DNA of 64,000 nt from Metellina segmentata (lineage: Eukaryota > Arthropoda > Arachnida > Araneae > Tetragnathidae): positions 86,086,184-86,150,183 of the forward strand of contig OX375876.1 of assembly GCA_947359465.1 (NCBI GenBank), read 5' to 3'. The position numbers and the translations under genes were made by a program. Every line of letters begins with the position of its first letter. Position 1 is the stretch's first letter. Below the pieces are notes generated by a model. The model had not been told where the DNA came from. It saw only the letters and a program-made list of their open reading frames with translations, and made no database searches. Shown piece by piece: positions 1-12,272 of this stretch.

Positions 1-1186
1 GTACTAACACCTGTTTGGATTACTAATTAAAATGCGACTGAAACTGTTTATATTTTTATATAAATTAACTCAAACTCCTATTTGCTCTAATTTCACGATT
101 ACATTTTAAGAAACGGTTTACTCTATATTTTAACATAGCTGGTATAATGGTGCCAACTGCATTGTTTATGTACATTTCAATCTTGGAATGTGATATCGAC
201 TAAATATTAATCATCGACTACTTATCTGTATACAGATCCTAATAATTGTGCTATTTTTAATCGCAGTAGTGTAAAATAATCTCGGTCTAGTGAGTAAAGA
301 TTTAGTATTTTTTAATGAAAAATTATCACGCATGGAACTTATAAATGGGGCATTGTTTTCGGTAAAACGACAGATATAAATATTCCTATGGCTTTAATAA
401 CGAGGGTATAAATATTTATACCATGCACTCAGCTTTGTTGGCAAACGCAGGAGTTGCAATAGGCAAGTTGCCAAAAGTTCCCCCTTTTGAATTACAGCGT
501 TAACAATTAAGCTTTGGTTTCGTGATTTGTACGTGTGGCTTTTTTCGTATACGATGTGTTAAAAATGATAGTCAAGAAAAGAAATATCTGCCAAGTATAA
601 CACCATACGTCTATTGTGAGCCTGTGGATTGCTTTGTAACAAAGAATTTTATGAAACAGGAGTATGTTTCTGTACATATTTGAAAAGAAAACTAAATCGA
701 AAGAAACTATAAATGTTTGCTTGTTTACCTCGATCAGAGTAAATAGTGACAGTTATATTTATTCTTCCAACTATTTATCTGAATACACATTTTATCGTAT
801 TCTCCTACACCTTACACATTTTTGTTTCTTTTAAAACAGAATAAGATAAGATACCTATTCTGAGACCAATTTATTAAAATGAAACGATCTGAATTGTGCC
901 GTTTGTAATGTCTCAGAGTATAAAATTTTATAACACTACTTTGATACTTTAGCTTTTCGGTATTTTCATAGATTTACCTGAAACTTGTTTAATATTTCAA
1001 AGAGAATAGTATTTAGATTTCATAATTATATTTTATTATTACTTTATATTACAAATTGTAAGTTACTCATTATTACCAGTAGATTTTAAAATTTAGATTT
1101 TAAAATTAAAATCATTCATAATATAATGAAGGTATCTCTCCCCCATATCCTTAAAAATTATCTGCTAGTATTAATTATCAAACATT
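1..1186. other. AT-rich intronic DNA, nothing recognised
   Basis: No open frame of note, no tandem structure and no terminal inverted repeats were seen. By position it should be part of the Syt7 intron downstream of the exon at 5961-6130 (minus strand). I looked for the next Syt7 exon (end of C2A, linker, start of C2B) here and did not find it. Confidence 0.5.
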
Positions 1187-1470
1187 TTTTTAAATATACT
1201 TTTAAATTACCATCATTGGGTTAGTAAATATTCGTTTCAATTTAAATAAATATAATTGCACTTAAGTAAAATATAGATTCAGCGTTTATAAAATAAATTA
1301 ATCAGAGCCAAAAATGTTTTTAACATATTTTTAAATATACTTTTTTTTAAATATACTTTTTAAATTACCATCATTGGGTTAGTAAATATTCGTTTCAATT
1401 TAAATAATTATAACTGCACTTAAGTAAAATATAGATTCAGCGTTTATAAAATAAATTAATCAGAGCCAAA
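1187..1470. repeat. 158-bp tandem duplication
   Basis: Two nearly identical copies follow each other with an offset of 158 bp. For example, CATCATTGGGTTAG occurs at 1211 and 1369, and CAGAGCCAAAA at 1303 and 1461. Only a few single-base and small length differences separate them, so the duplication is fairly recent. There is no coding content. Confidence 0.85.
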
Positions 1471-1791
1471 ATATCAAAACAAACGAAAGATTGATATCAG
1501 TAATCAGTAAGTGTTGGCCTTAAAGAAATGATGAAAGCAAATCATATAGGAAATGGAAGCTTTTCTGCGATTATAATCTGTTAAAAAATGTATAGTAAAT
1601 TCAAGAATTACTTCATATATGAATTTGATAATATGAAACGTAAATCATTCGGATCAATCAGTTCAAATTTTTGAAAAAATATAATTGTCATAAATAAATT
1701 TCGATGCTGAACAGGAGATATATTCAGAAATGAAATCGAAATGATATTCTGATGTCTGCAAACTCATTCACTGAGCGGATAATATATTGTA

Positions 1792-2056
1792 CATATCGCA
1801 CCCCGGCAAGAAAAGTGACGCAACTCAAAATTGCAGAATTTGAGAAACATCAACTTAAAGGATACTATAAAACTTATATTGAAATAGTATAAGCTTCTTT
1901 TAAATTGTAGGCAAGTATTTTTGGTGGTAACTTTTATTATATTCTATAGAATCGTAATATAACACGCTGGGGCACCTCATACAGATTTTTCAATGACATA
2001 ACTTAAATTTTTTTATTTTTTGACTTGTATCACTTTTCTTGCCGGGGTGCGATATG
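1792..2056. mobile_element. 265-bp MITE with 27-bp perfect TIRs, probably Tc1/mariner type
   Basis: The left end, starting CATATCGCACCCCGGCAAG, is matched exactly by the reverse complement of the right end, ending CTTGCCGGGGTGCGATATG. The perfect inverted match covers 27 bp including AAAAGTGA on the inner side. A TA at 1794-1795 and one at 2053-2054 would be the target duplication of a Tc1/mariner-type insertion, although the symmetry of the ends leaves the exact border open. The interior is AT-rich and has no transposase. Internally deleted, non-autonomous elements of this size are common in arthropods. Confidence 0.8.
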
Positions 2057-2451
2057 GACAAACGCGATTTCTGAGCAACTTAAAAACATATCTGTTTAGA
2101 TTTTTTCACAGCGATTGCTCTTTTAATTTCAAAATTCTAAATAAAGGTCTATTTTGTGTTTTTAATGAGCAAGAGAGAGAATTGGCCCTTCCTACACTAC
2201 AATTTAGTAATAGATAAATGAACAAATACATCGTTATACCATGTTAAGCTTATGCAGTGTAAAAATAGCAATTTTATACTCGTAGAAGAACAAAAAGCGT
2301 TTTAATTTGCGAATTGAAGATGGAGTACATTTGAAATCTTGCGATAGCCATTTTCAGACTTCTAAAACGACTTTCAATGACTTCGAATTCAATGGTTGGT
2401 TGGTAGTAGGCATTAGGGCGCGAGGAATTGTGGGTAATGTAAGATAATTTT

Positions 2452-2560
2452 TATAACTAACGTCGTACTAGAGTAACACAACGGGATATTGATGACGGCC
2501 CAAGATCAATCCCTTGAAGGAAAGATCATAGTACAACACCCCGTAATTTTGAACCACGGA
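2452..2560 (-). mobile_element. SINE-A fragment (3' part)
   Basis: This segment matches the 3' part of a tRNA-derived SINE seen repeatedly in the window (9073, 39911, 50351, 52031). The shared blocks are TAACGTCG-ACTAGAGTAACA, GGGATATTGATGACGG, GATCAATCCCTTGAAGGAAAGATC and TTTTGAACCACGG. The tRNA-like head is missing. It is broken directly beside a scrap resembling the 3' end of the LINE. Confidence 0.75.
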
Positions 2561-2572
2561 AAATATATGAGA

Positions 2573-2593
2573 AAGCTGCGCCAAACACAAGAC
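2573..2593 (-). mobile_element. Scrap of LINE 3' UTR
   Basis: AAGCTGCGCCAAACACAAGA here matches AAGCTGCGCCAAACGCAAGA near 56400, which lies in the 3' UTR of the full-length LINE at 56354-62080, in the same orientation. It is short, so it may be a heavily 5'-truncated and decayed copy. Confidence 0.5.
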
Positions 2594-2599
2594 ATATAA

Positions 2600-3480
2600 T
2601 GTCGAATAATGGACATACATACACAAGGAAGATTTTACTCACATGAAATAGAGAAATACATAAAGGAGGAATCAAACATGCACCGTTTACTACTCGCAGG
2701 TTGCTAGCAAACTAGGTAGATCCAAGTTATGAATTTGATTATTTGCCACTAGAATCATCTTATCGAATGCAACAGTAAGAAAACGAACCATGAAAAACGT
2801 TTATTCCATATTCGCTTTAAGAAGACCAATGCAGTCCTATCTGCGTAATGTTAAAATGGTTAAAATTTAAGGAACATTTTCTCTGAAACTTTTATGTGCG
2901 TTGGTTTGAATTTTTTTATACAGGTTCTGAAGACACTTTTAAACACTTTAACACAGAGATTTTTAAAAAACTTAAAATTTGCAGTTTTGAGATTTTTTTT
3001 CCTTTAGCTCTTATTTTTCTTTTTGGAAAATGGCCAATTTTCATCCTTTTCAACACTCAAAATAAACTTTTCTGAGCAGATAGTTAAAAAAAATGTCCGT
3101 GTTAATATATATTATAGGCTATCTTACACTCGTAAACCAATTTTTTATACATTTACTTAAATAGACTTTGAAAAAAATATTTATTTTGTGGCAAAAATAC
3201 GCATTTTGCCACAAAAAGTTTATCACATCAAAGTTTAAAGCATAAAATTGACTTTACTTGGGTACAAACAGGTATTTTCAAAAAATTATTCAAAAATACT
3301 TTCTACTCAACCTATCTCCACAAATAGTATATAATTTTAAAGAAAATTGTATAAACATAAAAAAAATAATCGAAATTTTAAAAGATTTTCTTGCTCTGGT
3401 CCCCTTAAAAGATATTTTGTCAGAAAAAATATTTTGTGTGTGTATAATTCTTGTCCTATCTATTTATTTTGCTTTTAGTA
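2600..3480. other. AT-rich intronic DNA, nothing recognised
   Basis: Long A/T runs and only low-complexity open frames. No repeat family shared with the rest of the window was recognised. Confidence 0.4.
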
Positions 3481-3483
3481 ACA

Positions 3484-3915
3484 GCAATGTTCTCCGATTT
3501 CCACAAAAAACGCTCACCGGATGCCTCGAATGAAAGCAAGATGATTTCTCAAAGCATATGCTCCATTGAAAGCAGAAGCCGAAAAAGATCATTTCGATCA
3601 ATCACTTTGGACCATTCTTCACGGACGAAAGTTATCCCCTGCGGTAAATGCTTTCCTGGGAAAACCATCTATCTCACACAACTACCTTTGTTTCTGGATT
3701 TACTCCGTTTCACCTGATGTTCGATGCAATTCGTTACCGCAGAGCAGTCTTTCGAATCAGCGCTCGGGGACGGAATCACTACTGACACTTTCTTGTTGAA
3801 GCTCTCATGCACTTAAATGCTTCGATAGAATTGTCTTGGGAGATATGCCATCGGCGGATTTCTCTTAAGGATATCTTTTTTTATTGTGTATGTATTTTTG
3901 GATGCCCCCAAGAAT
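3484..3915. other. GC-richer unknown stretch beside a MITE
   Basis: Base composition rises clearly above the surrounding AT-rich intron. Three short overlapping plus-strand frames run through it, at 3451-3717, 3566-3799 and 3807-4016, the last running into the MITE. A pyrimidine run ending TTTTGCTTTTAG at about 3470-3479 precedes it. I recognise no protein family and see no second copy in the window. It could be a fragment of an unrecognised mobile element or, less likely, an exon of a nested gene. Confidence 0.3.
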
Positions 3916-3921
3916 ATTTTA

Positions 3922-4330
3922 CCTTTACGCTGCGGCGCTTAGATATTTTCAAACGCCTCACAGAACGGCTCTTTCGCTTGAATCTCCGAGTCCCCTTACC
4001 TAATGACCAAACTTGAGCGATAGGGCCTTGAGTGCCATTTACGACTGAAGCTTTCCTTTCTTAGTATTGTGGGGTGTGAGAAGAGACACCACCGGAGCGA
4101 CTTTCTGCTTTTCCCAAAGCGTTCACAACTCACGGTCGGCAGGGTAGGGGGACACCGAACGAAAGGAGGGATCCTCTAGAAGGTCAGTCGTTGACAGCTT
4201 GTAAATGGTGATCGATGCCAGCGGTCACTTAAAAAGGGGATAACATCTATAGTACACAGATCCAATACCATGCCGCTGGTGTAAACGAAATTTTAGCGGT
4301 AACAATTGTTTACCTGCCTCAGCGTAAAGG
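3922..4330 (+). mobile_element. 409-bp TTAA-type (piggyBac-like) MITE, copy 1
   Basis: The ends are CCTTTACGCTGCGG at the left and CAGCGTAAAGG at the right, inverted to each other. A TTAA follows the right end (4331-4334) and a decayed TTTA precedes the left. A second copy lies at 34613-35030 in the opposite orientation with intact TTAA on both sides. That copy fixes the borders and the TTAA target preference, which is the hallmark of piggyBac-type transposition. There is no transposase, so it is non-autonomous. Confidence 0.8.
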
Positions 4331-4334
4331 TTAA

Positions 4335-4610
4335 TACATGGATACCCAAGCGCATCTGTGCTAAATTCCGTTACTGCTTATATCTATTTATAGAAAAGTG
4401 TAGTTTCTCTCATTTCGTACCTTTTCTCAATACATTTAGAATGAATGTAGCACCAATATGCATGAATACAGTTCATACATCTAACTGAAATAAAATTATT
4501 CAAAATATATAACAGCATTCCGTTTATTTTTTATGAAATTTTAATTCTGTTTTCCTATAAAATGAAAGCCAAAACGTACAGCTCTGCCGTATTACCACAA
4601 TTATAATCTC
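4335..4610. other. AT-rich DNA, nothing recognised
   Basis: Unique AT-rich sequence between the MITE and the 162-bp tandem array. The small open frames show no recognisable product. Confidence 0.3.
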
Positions 4611-5106
4611 AACGTTTACTTGAACGGCTTTTGATCGAGATTCCACATCATATTTAAACAAATTGGCGAATGAATTTATACTGTTTATATATGGGGTTTC
4701 CATTTGATGATAAACAAACAACATTGATATCTGTACCTCGTACCTTAACGAAAAAACTTTGGTTACATTTTAAACATTTACTTGAACGGCTTTTGATCGA
4801 GATTCCATATCATATTTAAACAAATTGGCGAATGAATTTATACTGTTTACATACGGGGTTTCCATTTGATGATAAACAAACAACATTGATATCTGTACCT
4901 CGTACCTCAACGAAAAAACTTTGGTTACATTTCAAACGTTTACTTGAACGGCCTTATATATAGATTCCACATCATATTTAAACAAATTGGCGAATGAATT
5001 TATATTGTTTATAAACGGGGTTTCCATTTGATGATTAACAAACAACGTTGATATCTGCACATCGTACCTTAACGAAAAAACTTTGGTTACATTTCAAACG
5101 TTAACT
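4611..5106. repeat. 162-bp tandem repeat, three units plus a stub
   Basis: Units start at 4611, 4773 and 4935, each opening AACRTTTACTTGAACGG, with the beginning of a fourth at 5097. Spacing is exactly 162 bp. The units differ by a few substitutions. Part of the unit (TTTCCATTTGATGATAAACAA and ATATCTGTACC) resembles 18950-19000 inside the inverted-repeat element at 17716-19195, so the array may have arisen from an internal part of that element family. Confidence 0.85.
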
Positions 5107-5960
5107 TTCAACTCGTTACATAGTTTCACCCTCCAACAAGTTATTCTATCGCTTTCGCGACCGAAAGATAAGCGTAGACCTAAAATCCGCACTATAGACG
5201 TCAATAGAGAAAATGCTTTGTTTATGTTCCAACCTTTCATCTAATTAAAAGAAAAGACGTTCGCTGTCACGCGACTTGAATTACAAATCACAGTAGTCAA
5301 ACTGTTTATGTACAAGTGCATTGTAAGTTAATTTTCGTTTTGGTAGAGGTGGCGAAACCTCCACACAAGTTTAAAATTACTGTCTGAGTGATCACGGAAC
5401 AGTTTATTCAATATTTCTTATTAAAATCTATTGAATGCGGGTACAAAAGCTTTTGAACACTAACAACCTATTATATTAGAGCTTACGATTTTAGAAAACG
5501 AAGACCTAAACCGAAGGAAAAGTATTTTATTTTATACCTGTTTCTTGAAAAATTAATAAGTATCTGTGAATCATTTTAGAAGCCATGTGCATGTTTAAGT
5601 TATTTAAACACAGATATAAGATTAACGTTCCTTATTTTTTTATAATCCTTCATCCTTCCTATAAGGATTAATTTGCGAGGTAATTATGCCTTCGTTTTTT
5701 ACGAATGCAATTTCTTGAAATTGTGAATTAATTTAGTATGTTTTAATCGGACGTTGTATTTTCAAAATCATCGGGTTTTTTATTCACAGCTTGAACACAA
5801 TTGAGTGATGCTTAATCTAGTTGTTACCATACAACAAATAAAAATTAGGGCTTTTTGAGACACATAAAATAAATACATGTATGAACAGATGCTGTTACAT
5901 GCATATGCCAATTATTTTGAAGTTTGTTTATGAATAAAAAACCAAAAGGGGCTTACTTAC
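5107..5960. other. Syt7 intron, donor side of exon 5961-6130
   Basis: AT-rich intron sequence with no recognised repeat. Its right edge is the 5' splice site GTAAGTAAGC (minus strand, 5960-5951) of the Syt7 exon. Confidence 0.5.
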
Positions 5961-6130
5961 CTTACAAGTTTCAGCGGGCTTAAGTGCTTTCCAGAAGGTG
6001 GGTTTTTGAGTAAGATCTACTTGTGCCAGTGGTAGATATACATCCCCAATTGGATCATCTCGACTAAACCGATCCCAATCGTATACATTCAGATGGAGAA
6101 TGGATTTTTGTAACTTGTGTAAGGGGAAAC
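5961..6130 (-). CDS. Syt7: Synaptotagmin-7 exon, second part of the C2A domain
   Basis: Synaptotagmin-7 is a membrane-anchored Ca2+ sensor with two C2 domains that drives vesicle and lysosome exocytosis and asynchronous release. This 170-bp exon contributes two bases plus 56 codons of C2A. It starts [20 protein letters not shown], continues FSRDDPIGD and ends [13 protein letters not shown]. The Ca2+-binding loop 3 aspartates (D-W-D-R-F-S-R-D-D) are all present. The acceptor is TATTTCAG before 6130 and the donor is AAG/GTAAGT after 5961. Phase matches the exon at 38255-38371, because its final G joins GT here to make the Gly of FEG-FP. The VDLTQ...TFWK-LKP string separates Syt7 from Syt1/2. 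C2B exons lie outside the window. Confidence 0.93.
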
Positions 6131-6364
6131 CTGAAATACGCAAAAGAGAAAAATATTTTATTACTTTTTTACAATCATAAAAATTATATCTAGTTAATGT
6201 AAATTCCAATTAAAATTTTTTTTCGTATAGAACTGATCGCCAAGAATGGGTGGTTCTATCAAATTATAAATATGATCTATAAAATAAAAATGAATTAATC
6301 AATGTAAATAATTTCAGTAAAGTAACATGAGATAACAATCCTAATGGAAAAAAAAAACTTTCGC

Positions 6365-6958
6365 TCATTCAATATTCCGAATATGAAGTCTTAAGCAATG
6401 TCTATAGTTGATATTTCTTAAGGCGCAAGCATCAGATTTAGCCAAGCTGCACTATATATGTCTCATTCAGTATTCCGAATATGAAGTCTTAAGCAATGTC
6501 TCTACGGTTGATATTTCTTATGGCGCATGTACCAGATTTAGCCAAGCTGCACTAAATATGTCTAATTTAATATTCCGAATATGAAGTCTTAAGCAAAGTC
6601 TCTATGGTTGATATTTGTTATGGTGCAAGCACCAGATTTAGCCAAGCTGCACTATATATGTCTCACTCAATATTCCGAATATGAAGTCTTGAGCAATGTA
6701 TCTATGGTTGATATTTCTTATGGCGCAAGTACCAGATTTTGACAATCTGCACTTAATATGTCTCATTCAATATTCCGAATATGAAGTCTTGAACATGTCT
6801 CTATGGTTGATATTTCTTATGGCGCAAGTACCAGATTTAGCCAAGTTGCACTAAATAGGTCACATTCAATATTCCGAATATGAAGTCTTAAGCAATGTCT
6901 CTGTGGCTGCTATTTCTTATGGCGCAAGTACCAGATTTAGACAAGCTGCACTAAATAA
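6365..6958. repeat. ~100-bp tandem satellite, six units
   Basis: The motif ATTCCGAATATGAAGTCTT recurs at 6374, 6472, 6572, 6672, 6772 and 6871, giving units of 98-100 bp. Each unit continues with TTGATATTTCTTATGGCGCA, CCAGATTTAGCCAAG and CTGCACTA-ATATGTC. Copies differ by scattered substitutions. There is no coding content. Confidence 0.92.
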
Positions 6959-9072
6959 TGTTTTCCTGTCGAGTGGACATAAACACGCAAAAATTTTACT
7001 GATACAGAATTGAGAGATTCGGGTAATTATAGGAATTGAATCTACAAAGCCTACATCTCGCAGGCTGCTAGTGCAGTGGTCAAATATATTTATCCACGTT
7101 TTAATGAACCAATAGTAATGCATACAACTAAATTTTGAAAGCTAATTTATCAGAGTATAAATAATGGAACAAATTATCTTTGTTGTGCAAGGACGGAAAA
7201 GCGAAAACTCAACAAAAGAAACAAAATAAGTAATCAGTATGGCTGAAAAAATAAATATTAAAATGAAACATCAAAACAGTAAATATATTATTATTATTAG
7301 GGACAAGCAGCCTTAAAAATATGAAATAAACTAAATATAAATAATTTTGGTTTTCATAAGATGCAACACTTTATCTTAAACAGTTGCATTGATATAGTTA
7401 AAACTAAAACAAACTACAATTAAAACTATAACATACAGATCACCACAAATATACAAAAATGAGTAAACGAAATTAAAACATGAGAACAAAAGAGCAGGAA
7501 TTTTACTGTTCCAAAATCACATTTACTTTATTACTTCATAAATATAAATTTATGTAGTGTTAATAGCTCGACGCGTTGTTAGTTGCATCCTTAAAGTCAA
7601 TACGATTTTTGTTTATAAATAAATATGATCCGTTATGTATTCAAATCTTGACATATTGTTGAAGAAATGGACAACTATGTAGTTCATTTGATTAATTTTG
7701 TTAATATAATATTATAATTTTTATTTTATTTACTTCATAAAATAAATGATTATTTGCATAGATAATGAAAAAACAGTATTCACTGTTCACATTTAAGATA
7801 CTCTGAATGTTAGATATTTTGATTTAGTAATAGAAACGTAGAGGTTGTTTGTAAAAAGGAAATTGATTTTCTTCCATTGACTAAACTTAACATCTCATCA
7901 TATAATCTAAAAAAAAGTGTTTTTCTTTCGACTTATTTCATTATTTTGCGCTGACTGAATGCTTTTAGAATAAACGAGCAGAAAATGCAACGATACATTC
8001 AGCGTTAGATGAAGCAGAGCAGTTATGTTAGAAATATTACAAATATAAAAGAAGGTATATTAGAAAGATATCAAACAACAACGACACAATTCCGAACTCT
8101 CGGAAGATAAATTTGTTAGATACATTTTATTACAAAATGAAACACTAAATTTTGTATCTGATTGATGAGTAATACATATTTTTTACTTGACGGATATATA
8201 TAGTTCTTGAGTTATCATCCACCAAAAATTTGGCAAGGCTTCCAATCACCATAGCAACGACCTCTTTCTAAACAATGTATAATAAAATCTAATCTTTAAG
8301 TTTATCATGGTGGAAAAAATTGGTTTAGGCGTTAGCGGTTTGCAGTTTCACTTGTGTTAACATAAAGATAAATGTTCAAGTTATTTTAAACTCTTCTAAA
8401 TGAAACCACCCATTTACATTTTCTTTGGTTGCAAAAATCTTCTTTTTGAAAAGGCATATATTGAATCTAGGACCTTGTCATGGGAATATGAAGTACTTTC
8501 CTGATGAAAGACGCTTTAAATTGCACTTCTGTGTAAGGAACGACCATTTTAAATACAATTTAAAGTTCCTTTAATTTTAAAATTGGTACTAATTATCTCA
8601 AACATAACTTATATCTGTAGTATCATTGGCACATTTTCGTGATATACAAAGGGTGTGAATTTGCACACACTACACAAGTAAATAATAACATAACCTTTCT
8701 CTTACAGTTAAGCTGAGACCATCGCGTGCATAATGTAAGAAAAGAGGCAGTTAAAAATTTAAATTAATTTAATAATTCCATACTCTTGAACAAATAGCAT
8801 TAATAGTAGATTATGATAGTGTCATAAACATGATAAATTCTTCCCAAATATTTAGATACATTACAACTTTTGTATATGGTTGTGTCCCTTACTTTTACTC
8901 ACAATCAGTACAACTAAACAAGAAGATACATTAAATAAAATAATTTACAGAATATGTCAATATTATCAAATAGTAAATATCAAATGTAGCAATTTTACAT
9001 TTTAAATCAGTTATTTACAAAGTGGTTGAACATTTTTTTACTTAACATGAATTTTAAATCGTAATGGCTTTA
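6959..9072. other. AT-rich intronic DNA, nothing recognised
   Basis: A long unique-looking AT-rich stretch. I saw no tandem, inverted or protein-coding structure that I could support. Confidence 0.4.
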
Positions 9073-9350
9073 TTAACGTAGCACTGGAGGAACACAGCGG
9101 GCTATTGGCGACGGTACGGAATGAATTCCTAAGGGAAAGATCCGAAGCCCAATTTTGAACAAAGGTCAGATGACGAGGTCAACACCTGAGCTAGCACCCC
9201 ATTGTCCAACATTTCACACAACACCAAGGTGGAAACTTTTAAAACCACGATAGGTTTAACGTGCACTAGCCTCCGTGTAAACGATCTTTGGTTGGATCTA
9301 GTTTCAAAAAACCTCCGATTGCTAATCCGTTACTCTTCCAGCCGGAAGAG
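9073..9350 (-). mobile_element. SINE-A copy, near full length
   Basis: From right to left (minus strand) it holds a decayed tRNA-like head (GGCTGGAAGAGTAACGGATT, then GCAATCGGAGG), a body with GGTTTAACGTGCAC-type and CCACCTTGG blocks, and the family 3' end. The 3' end appears on the plus strand as TAACGTAGCACTGGAGGAAC. Other copies at 39911-40222, 50351-50662 and 52031-52336 share the same order of blocks. It is diverged, with small deletions relative to those copies. Confidence 0.75.
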
Positions 9351-10054
9351 TTTAAAATTCTCTGTACATAATGTAAGACGCAGGAAAAAGCGCATAATTT
9401 ATACGCGTGAATATGATTGAGCAGATTAAACGCTTAAGAAAATCACGCAACTATTTTATATGCATTATTTCATATATAATTCATAGAAAACTCCCCATCA
9501 ACATTAAAACATTTCATTCGAAACTGCAAAAAAGAGAAGAAATAAAAGACCATAAAATAAAATAAAATAAAGATAAACCTAGCACTGCAAAAGTTTGCGT
9601 GAAAAATTCCTTCGCTCTAAAATAAAATCAAAGAAAGTTATAAGCCTACATATCATGAATTCTTCGCAATTCTAACGGACACGAAAATTCGCCTCCAATC
9701 TAGATTCTTCAGCCCTCCCGAAATGCGGTTCCACTAGAAAAAGTTTTAGGATTTCTCTTATAGCCCAACATCTCTCTCTCTCTCGATGACGGAGCATTAT
9801 TTTATGTTTTTATCCATAAAGAGCTCCTCCTAGGCAACAATCGACGTTTTCTTGCATAAAAACGAGCACCGTTGCGTTGGAGGACCGTAAGATTTTCATT
9901 TGGCTCTTTGTTTTTACGGAATAAGGAGTGGAAGTTTTTCGACCATACATTTTTATTACGGCAGACTTTGTTTTACGTTGATTACGAAGTTTGGAAATAA
10001 GCGAAAGTTACACATTCGTTTGTGGGAAGAGTTCTAGGATTTTTTTTTCGGTCT

Positions 10055-10058
<4 letters not shown>
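9351..10058. other. Intronic DNA, nothing recognised
   Basis: Contains a short (TC)n run near 9773-9784 and slightly GC-richer sequence around 9660-9950. No repeat family or coding region was recognised. Confidence 0.35.

Positions 10059-10116
<58 letters not shown>
10059..10116. repeat. (TG)n microsatellite
   Basis: About 29 uninterrupted TG dinucleotides. The open frame across it (Cys-Val repeats) is an artefact of the microsatellite. Confidence 0.97.
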
Positions 10117-10117
<1 letters not shown>

Positions 10118-10249
10118 ATTTCTGTCTACTAGAATATTGTCCATATAATAGTTTCTTGTATGCTATCAATTAACAAATATACTTAGCTAAGCTGGTCTTG
10201 TTATATTTATAGGCGAAGTTTGTTAAATGTTATGGAATAAAAAAGTAAT

Positions 10250-10443
<194 letters not shown>

Positions 10444-11084
10444 AATTTAAAAATAAATTTTTTGTTTCAATAATTGGATACCAAGTCTTACAATTATGCA
10501 TTTATGAAAGCAACGTCTAAAGATGTAAATTTATTTAGTTGCATTGTGATGAGGTCAATTCACATTTTGTATAAGAGTAGAACTTTGCATTTAAGTCCAT
10601 TTAATAAGTATTTAAAAAAAACATTCATTTACTTGCTTTACTTTTATACTACTCCTAGCTTATACCCCTAGGTTACTATTCAACGAGGAGCCTAGTATAT
10701 GGGTTTGAAATGATAAAATATATTTTTTTCTACATGGCTGTCTGTACAGTTTTTGCTACTTTGTTGTCAATGTCTTTAGGGTGAATCGGTGTAATTTAAG
10801 GTAGTCTATAGGCATTTTGTACAGTTTGTAAAATTTGCGTACAACTTATATCTCACTACCCCAGTACAATGTGAATGTATTTGTAGGTAGTCAAGTCCAG
10901 TACGAAGTTGAAGCAAGTGAATCCAACAAATCTGGTCCAAGAACCTCAGATACAAGTTTCATTTCTTATTAAATCCACTTCTTTCCTGTAGACATCGCTT
11001 TCTAGACTTGAAATCTGAGTCCTTATAGACGAGAATAATAATCCTCTTGATGTTACACAGAGGTCAGGGGGATTGAAGTAGTAG
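10444..11084. other. Intronic DNA, nothing recognised
   Basis: No repeat or coding structure recognised up to the left arm of the inverted-repeat element. Confidence 0.3.
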
Positions 11085-12272
11085 TCCGAGAGGTTGTGTC
11101 ACAAAATCGGTACTCATTTGTAAACTCTTTAAACCTGACGACCTTTAGTATTTAATGCAAGAAAACATATGGTGTTGGTCTGCCATGCAGGTCCTGGGTC
11201 CGAGGCATGTTTATAGCGCAATAAACAAACGAAAAAATTAGATTTATTTGTAAACTGTCAGCCTTAGCTTTTAATTACTCTTCCAGACTTCAATTCATTG
11301 AAGAAAAATAGTCTGCCTTCGTTTTCATGGAACTGAATTGCAGAAATCATTACGAAAAGTACGGTACACACGTGCATTAGCTATCGCGTGTCCTTCAAAA
11401 TCCAGCATTCAATTTTCTTGTAAAAACTCATTTGTAGACTGCAAGACTTTGCGTTCTTCGTTAATATATTGTACGTTCGAACCATCACATGTTCGAATAC
11501 TGATATCCTAATAATTGTATTGTGTGGGTAATATATGCTACATTAGTCTGGATACATGTCGGTGTTGGAAAGAACTAATAATGATTTTTCTGATGATTGA
11601 TTTTGTTAAGAATAGAAAATCAATGCTTTATATTTTGAAAAATGAATCTGTCGTACGATTTTCTCATTCTTTCCTTTAAATATTTTATTTATTATGCTTT
11701 CGGAACCGAATGAGAAGCTTATAACTAGAATTTTGATCAATTTGTTAATATATAGACCTATATTATATCTGTTCAAGTTTACAAACGTGTTTTAGCAAGA
11801 AAATTGAATGCGCGAGTTTGCAGTGCACGCATGTACCGTTCTTTTCGTAACGATTTCTGCACTTAACTCCCATGAAAACGATGACAGACAAATTTTTTTC
11901 TTTGAATTGAAGTCTCGAGAAGTAATTATAAGCAATGGCTAATAATTTTTTTTAACTATTTTTTTTTTCATTTTTTTTGTAATTTTTGCAACTTGGCAGA
12001 TTTGTTCCGTCCTAATTTCAAGATAGCATACCACTTCAGTTGTAGAATTATATTATAAGCAAGTAGTATACAAAGTTTCGTGTGTTTAAATATAAGGAAA
12101 ATGTATTTATTTAAAGTAATATTTATAGCGTTATAAACATGCCTCGGTCCCGGGTGCTACATGACAGACCAGCGCCCTATGTTTTCGTGCATGAAATACT
12201 AATGATTGAGTCACGTTTATAAAGTTTACAAATTAGTCATCATTTGTGACGCTAGATCCCGGACTATAGAGG
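11085..12272. mobile_element. Foldback-like element with ~350-bp inverted arms
   Basis: The left arm (about 11085-11425) and right arm (about 11800-12272) are diverged inverted copies. Matching blocks include CCGAGGCATGTTTATA (left, 11200) against its complement TATAAACATGCCTCGG (right, 12132). Others are AAATCRTTACGAAAAG (11346 against 11840) and GACTTCAATTCA (11286 against 11912). About 370 bp lie between the arms. No transposase is visible. Long inverted arms with a short loop fit a foldback or MITE-like DNA transposon of unknown superfamily. I could not see a clear target duplication. Confidence 0.7.

Noticed and set aside
9991..10173. 60-codon frame with a Cys-Val run
   Set aside because: A translation of the (TG)n microsatellite, with no domain on either side.
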